A stretch of 46,943 bases of DNA from Promethearchaeota archaeon (GTDB lineage Archaea > Asgardarchaeota > Lokiarchaeia > Sigynarchaeales > SOKP01). A program made the position numbers and the translations under genes. Below are positions 44,052-46,943 of this stretch, one piece after another (the first letter of the stretch is position 1; each line of letters starts with the position of its first letter). The notes below the pieces were generated by a model that was given only the letters and a program-made list of their open reading frames with translations, was not told the DNA's origin and searched no databases. The DNA lies in NCBI GenBank assembly GCA_016839845.1, contig JAEOTL010000217.1:1-46943 (forward strand), in the 5' to 3' direction.

Positions 44052-44110
44052 ATCTTTTTCAACTATCCTCTTCTAATGAATTTTAAATTAAATTTAGAGT
44101 TATAATTATT

Positions 44111-44902
44111 ATGAGCAATCCAGAATTAATTCTATATGAAGTAAAAGGAAGAATTGCCACCATCACGATCAATCGGCCAGATAAAGCGAATTCGTGTAAT
44201 ATAGCAATGTTGCAGTCTATCCATGAAGGATTGATTAATGCTGATAAAGATGAAAAAGTAAGATGCATTTTAATAAAAAGCGCGGGATCTAGGTTCTTTT
44301 CAGCAGGTTATGATCTTAGAGAAATCCAAGGAGCACCAGAGAATACTACCAAGATACAAGAATGGGGTAGAAAAGTAAATCAAACTATGATACTTTTGAA
44401 AAAACCCATAGTTGCCCAAGTGCAGGGAATCGCAGTAGGATTTGGTGTGATGTTTATGCTAGCTGCTGATTTAAAAATATTTGCCGATCGACCTAAAGAA
44501 GAACTGTATTTGAGACTCCCTGAAATTGAAATTGGTGCATTTCCACAGACAGGGGCAACCCTCCTTCCGTTGTTAAACTTTGGATTAAATTATGCAAAAT
44601 CATTGCTTTTCACTACTGACAAGGTTGGTATTGAGGAATTGAAGAATATTAACTTTCCTACTCGAATCTTTCCTCTCGATCAATTAGAAGCGGAAACCTT
44701 TTCATTTGTAAAGCAACTTAGCAAATATCAAACCGCATTCTTGTTCTTCATCAAATCCATGTTGACTATTATGAATAAGAGGTATATTAAATCATGTTTT
44801 GATTTAGAGGACGAATGCGGTAAGGTCGCGTATGCTACAGAAAAGAAATCAATGAAGGAGCTTGACGATTTCATAAAAGAATTATATGAGAAGTACCAAT
44901 AA
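44111..44902 (+). CDS. Enoyl-CoA hydratase/isomerase-family protein lacking one catalytic glutamate
   Basis: 263 residues of the crotonase fold. INRPDKANSCN, FFSAGYDLREIQG, VGFGVMFMLAADLKIFAD, LRLPEIEIGAFPQTGATLL are in order. The usual GGGCEL stretch reads GFGVMF, so the first catalytic glutamate of hydratases is replaced by Met114. Glu138 in LPEIEIG remains at the second site. Therefore isomerase, hydrolase or other crotonase chemistry is more likely than hydration. The oxyanion-hole glycine is kept. It is well separated from the other crotonase at 7927 and only distantly similar to it. It is transcribed alone. Confidence 0.85.
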   Translation: MSNPELILYEVKGRIATITINRPDKANSCNIAMLQSIHEGLINADKDEKVRCILIKSAGSRFFSAGYDLREIQGAPENTTKIQEWGRKVNQTMILLKKPIVAQVQGIAVGFGVMFMLAADLKIFADRPKEELYLRLPEIEIGAFPQTGATLLPLLNFGLNYAKSLLFTTDKVGIEELKNINFPTRIFPLDQLEAETFSFVKQLSKYQTAFLFFIKSMLTIMNKRYIKSCFDLEDECGKVAYATEKKSMKELDDFIKELYEKYQ

Positions 44903-44930
44903 ATTATTATAAAATTTTTTTTCCCGAAAG

Positions 44931-44974
44931 GTAAATTCAGCGTCTGATTTCAATTAAATTTCCCTTGAAAAAAC
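44931..44974 (+). repeat. Direct repeat, copy A
   Basis: 44 bases that match copy B at 46156-46199 at 37 of 44 positions, in the same direction. It lies upstream of the flavin-reductase fusion gene. Both copies contain a TTTCA ... TGAAA inverted pair. Confidence 0.55.
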
Positions 44975-45105
44975 CCAAGCTGAGAAACAGAAAACGTGAA
45001 CCGATATTGCTGAAATTTTTAAATTCTTACTAATTTTCGCGATAGTTAATAGAGAAATAGAAAAAAGAAAGGAAGGCTGTTGATAATAAAATTGTAATAT
45101 GATCA

Positions 45106-45121
45106 AAATTTATTTAAAATA
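45106..45121 (+). promoter_or_regulatory. Possible TATA box of the flavin-reductase fusion gene
   Basis: AAAATTTATTTAAAAT lies 30 to 45 bases before the ATG at 45150, the most likely spacing for an archaeal promoter with a short or absent leader. Confidence 0.4.
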
Positions 45122-45149
45122 ACTAAACATCGAAGTGTTCGTTCTAATT

Positions 45150-46007
45150 ATGAATTCATTTACAAATGTGAATATTCTTCCTAATTTTTATCAAACTTCT
45201 AGCTTTTTTCCTATGCCCGTAGTTCTTATTAGCACCTTTTCTGAATCTGGACAAATTAACCTGGGACCCTATTCGTTATGTTTTCCATATCTTGTTACCG
45301 GGGATTACTCAATGATATTAATTACAAGAAACAATAGCAACACTGCCATAAATATCCAACATACAAAAACATGTGCCATTAATTTTATCCCTTTCAAAAA
45401 AAGATTTTTAAAAAATTGCGTTATGCTGGGTTATCCTGGTGAAACTACGGCTGAAAAAATGAAAAATAGTATTTTTACTCTGATTCCTTCTCAAAGAACC
45501 CCAGAAGAAAGGAAAGTTGGACTAAAATACCCCGATATAGTCCAAGAAGCGATACAAGTATTTGAATGTACATTAAACGATAAGTATCCAATAGAAATTA
45601 GCAGTGAAACTCCTGAAACTCGCTTTATCTTAAAGATTGATAAAATTCTAATGAAAGAAAAATGGCGAGAGAACCTTTTCAAAGGAAAAGGATTTCCAAA
45701 ACTGCCAGTTGATTTTGGTTTTCGTGATAACATTAAATTTTGGTTTTGTAATCATACTGAACCTTATTCTGAACCGATTCCAAAAGAAAAAGGGGTTGAC
45801 TATACTTTTGTTAAGTACGCAGCTGAACGCATAGATCCCGATTTCGAATGGACAGATGAAGCATGCGAAAAATTGGTTAAAGTACCTAGAATTTTTTTAA
45901 AAAAAGCTATAAAAGGCTGCTTAGAGGAAGCAAAACAAAAGAATCTGACGATTATAACCCCTGAATTTTTAGACGAGATTAGAGCTAAAAGAGGAAAAGA
46001 AAGGTAA
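45150..46007 (+). CDS. Flavin-reductase-like domain fused to a PCP_red-like domain
   Basis: I use the ATG at 45150 (285 residues); a GTG five codons earlier is possible. The first part (about 1-205) matches the flavin-reductase/FMN-binding split-barrel family: FFPMPVVLISTFSESGQINLGPYSLCFPY, then MILITRNNSNTAINIQHTKTCAINF, with the FMN-phosphate-binding residues in the second segment. The C-terminal 70 residues (VDYTFVKYAAERIDPDFEWTDEACEKLVKVPRIFLKKAIKGCLEEAKQKN, ending LTIITPEFLDEIRAKRG) fit the PCP_red domain known from the B subunit of light-independent protochlorophyllide reductase and from stand-alone proteins. No chlorophyll genes are present. The role is probably redox chemistry with FMN. 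Confidence 0.82.
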   Translation: MNSFTNVNILPNFYQTSSFFPMPVVLISTFSESGQINLGPYSLCFPYLVTGDYSMILITRNNSNTAINIQHTKTCAINFIPFKKRFLKNCVMLGYPGETTAEKMKNSIFTLIPSQRTPEERKVGLKYPDIVQEAIQVFECTLNDKYPIEISSETPETRFILKIDKILMKEKWRENLFKGKGFPKLPVDFGFRDNIKFWFCNHTEPYSEPIPKEKGVDYTFVKYAAERIDPDFEWTDEACEKLVKVPRIFLKKAIKGCLEEAKQKNLTIITPEFLDEIRAKRGKER

Positions 46008-46155
46008 ATTTTTAGAACTGCCATATCAGCTTGGTGATCTTTGAATTCATATTTTACTATTCTGATAATGAGATATTAATACCTATGTCTTTTAAAGACT
46101 TAAAGGGGTAACCTAACATTAAATTAGCAGCTTTGTTGAAAACTTATATTGAATA

Positions 46156-46199
46156 GTAAATTCAGAGTCTGATTTCAATGTAAATTCCTCTGAAAAGAC
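46156..46199 (+). repeat. Direct repeat, copy B
   Basis: Matches copy A (44931-44974) at 37 of 44 positions without gaps. Its edges AGTCT and AGACT are also inverted relative to each other, which copy A has lost. Confidence 0.55.
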
Positions 46200-46354
46200 T
46201 AGGAAAATCTTAAAACGAAATTATAGAAAAAAAAGGGTACAATCTGGAAAAAATAAAAAAATTCTTACCCATATTTCTATAAGAATGCATAATATTTAAA
46301 ATTTTCTATTAAAAGATTAAGGAACTATGCACGCTCATGAAATGAATGTAAACA

Positions 46355-46366
46355 TTTAAATATTTA
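46355..46366 (+). promoter_or_regulatory. Possible TATA box of the esterase-like gene
   Basis: TTTAAATATTTA lies 17 bases before the 46383-46407 palindrome. Initiation about 25 bases downstream would fall in the palindrome. Confidence 0.4.
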
Positions 46367-46382
46367 TCATGTAATTATATTT

Positions 46383-46407
46383 ATATTCTTTGAAAAACAA
46401 AGAATAT
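46383..46407. promoter_or_regulatory. Perfect ten-base palindrome (operator or hairpin)
   Basis: ATATTCTTTG - AAAAA - CAAAGAATAT: ten paired bases, five-base loop, no mismatch. It lies 35 bases before the ATG at 46443 and just after a TATA-like string. A repressor site or a leader hairpin are both possible. Confidence 0.55.
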
Positions 46408-46442
46408 GAAGTAAGAAATCCAAAAATATTGATGTGAAGATA

Positions 46443-46943
46443 ATGTTAAAAGATTTTAAATTTAAAGAGAAGATTGTTAGTCCACGATTTTTTAAACTCA
46501 GAAAAGACGTTGAAAGAGGAAAAATTGTTAGCCCACGATTGCGTAAACTCAAAGAGGACCTAGAAAGAGCGGAAAATAAAAAGAAAATTATCGATGAATT
46601 CTGGAAAGCAATCGAAGAAAACGGCACGCCAATTATTGAAGCAATTGAAAGAGTACCCCACCATAAACTCGTTACATTTATATATAAAGAAAATAGCGAT
46701 ACGGATAAGATCCTCTTAGTTAGCGATGGTCTAGGGGTGATTCCTCATCGATGGAAATTTTCACGACTTCAAGGTACAGATATCTACTACAAGTCTATTT
46801 TCTATCTAAATAAAACCAGAATAGCCTATGCAATTCATAAGGTATCTATCTCTTTAGAAGATATACCTCTTTTTCCACCAAAAGGTAATTTGAGACCCCT
46901 TAAGGGCGATCCTTTAAATAAAAAGAATTTTTCTTTTGCTACA
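46443..46943 (+). CDS. Enterochelin-esterase-like protein, N-terminal part; cut by the window edge
   Basis: An ATG at 46443 opens 167 codons with no stop. Residues 1-50 are lysine- and arginine-rich and contain a tandem repeat of 17 residues (KIVSPRFFKLRKDVERG, KIVSPRLRKLKEDLERA). From about 54 the sequence EFWKAIEENGTPIIEAIERVPHHKLVTFIYKEN and FSRLQGTDIYYKSIFYLNKTRIAYAI match the early-set N-terminal domain of Fes-type esterases, including the GTPxxE and linker GDPLN motifs. The alpha/beta hydrolase catalytic part lies outside. In bacteria Fes releases iron from enterobactin; here only an esterase on an outer or small ester substrate can be claimed. No signal peptide is seen. Confidence 0.75.
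   Translation, partial: MLKDFKFKEKIVSPRFFKLRKDVERGKIVSPRLRKLKEDLERAENKKKIIDEFWKAIEENGTPIIEAIERVPHHKLVTFIYKENSDTDKILLVSDGLGVIPHRWKFSRLQGTDIYYKSIFYLNKTRIAYAIHKVSISLEDIPLFPPKGNLRPLKGDPLNKKNFSFAT
46470..46571 (+). repeat. In-frame 51-base tandem repeat (two copies) in the esterase-like gene
   Basis: Unit 1 is 46470-46520 and unit 2 is 46521-46571. They share 39 of 51 bases and code for two 17-residue segments beginning KIVSPR. The reading frame continues through both. Confidence 0.7.

Larger units (their letters stand above)
46008..46442. other. 435-base gap with several inverted repeats
   Basis: No credible gene. In order it holds GTCTTTTAAAGAC (46087-46099, six-base arms), copy B of a direct repeat (46156-46199), ATTCTTA/TAAGAAT (46261-46267 and 46280-46286), a TATA-like TTTAAATATTTA (46355-46366), and a perfect ten-base hairpin (46383-46407). 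It looks like a regulated promoter region of the last gene. Confidence 0.6.

Noticed and set aside
1..46943. CRISPR array, tRNA or rRNA genes, insertion sequences
   Set aside because: No regularly spaced repeats, no GC-rich cloverleaf islands standing out of the AT-rich gaps, and no transposase-like protein could be found by eye. A covariance-model scan would settle the RNA question.

Overview
The window is AT-rich and densely coded, with about 38 protein genes on both strands and no rRNA, tRNA, CRISPR array or transposase that I could recognise. The gene content points to an archaeon, most probably of the Asgard group (Lokiarchaeia-like). The grounds are: an archaeal-type DHNA-like aldolase for aromatic amino acids (ADH synthase), a geranylgeranyl-reductase-family flavoprotein, HerA-type ATPases, T-rich terminators without hairpins, several TTG/GTG starts, a longin-like domain fused to a Ras-like GTPase, and large N-glycosylation-rich surface proteins. 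Many other genes look bacterial-like (3-hydroxyacyl-CoA dehydrogenase, crotonases, type I GAPDH, NadB), which fits the mixed metabolism of that group. The taxonomic call is inference.

Layout. 1-6176: an edge-cut subtilase, ADH synthase and L-aspartate oxidase on the minus strand; then two tandem low-molecular-weight phosphatases and a small unknown protein on the plus strand; then a minus-strand site-2 protease with CBS domains. 6177-9410: a structured 387-base gap, a 3-hydroxyacyl-CoA dehydrogenase, an enoyl-CoA hydratase and a GNAT acetyltransferase. 9435-16836: three paralogous single-pass surface proteins on the minus strand that share an N-terminal ectodomain and a cytoplasmic tail with the motif KYPxxxRKVRKYR. 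16977-20460: a divergent two-gene unit coding a longin-like/winged-helix protein and a metal-site/winged-helix/coiled-coil/TrmB-like protein. 20543-24046: a metallo-beta-lactamase-fold protein, the GGR-like flavoprotein and a UroD/MtaA-family protein. 24043-27364: a small membrane protein, the longin-GTPase fusion and a membrane-bound alpha/beta hydrolase, all on the minus strand.

27572-35825: a GATase-like-fold protein and a GPH-family transporter (plus), then an M42 peptidase, a HerA-like ATPase with a coiled-coil tail, two DUF169 paralogs and a DUF2156 protein (minus). 35916-39124: a membrane-anchored methyltransferase, a predicted di-heme b membrane protein with a duplicated outer module, and a second UroD/MtaA-family protein. 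39179-46943: type I GAPDH, an M20 peptidase, a serine beta-lactamase-like hydrolase interrupted by an SCP2-like domain, a secreted/anchored protein, a crotonase lacking one catalytic glutamate, a flavin-reductase/PCP_red fusion, and the start of an enterochelin-esterase-like gene behind a perfect 10-bp palindrome.

How the genes may work together (inference): the acyl-CoA enzymes suggest beta-oxidation or its reverse, and the two UroD-family proteins suggest methyl or corrinoid chemistry although no corrinoid protein is present here. The strongest candidates for something undescribed are the surface-protein triad with its shared basic tail and divergent regulatory-looking pair, the longin-GTPase fusion, and the heme b/outer-module protein.
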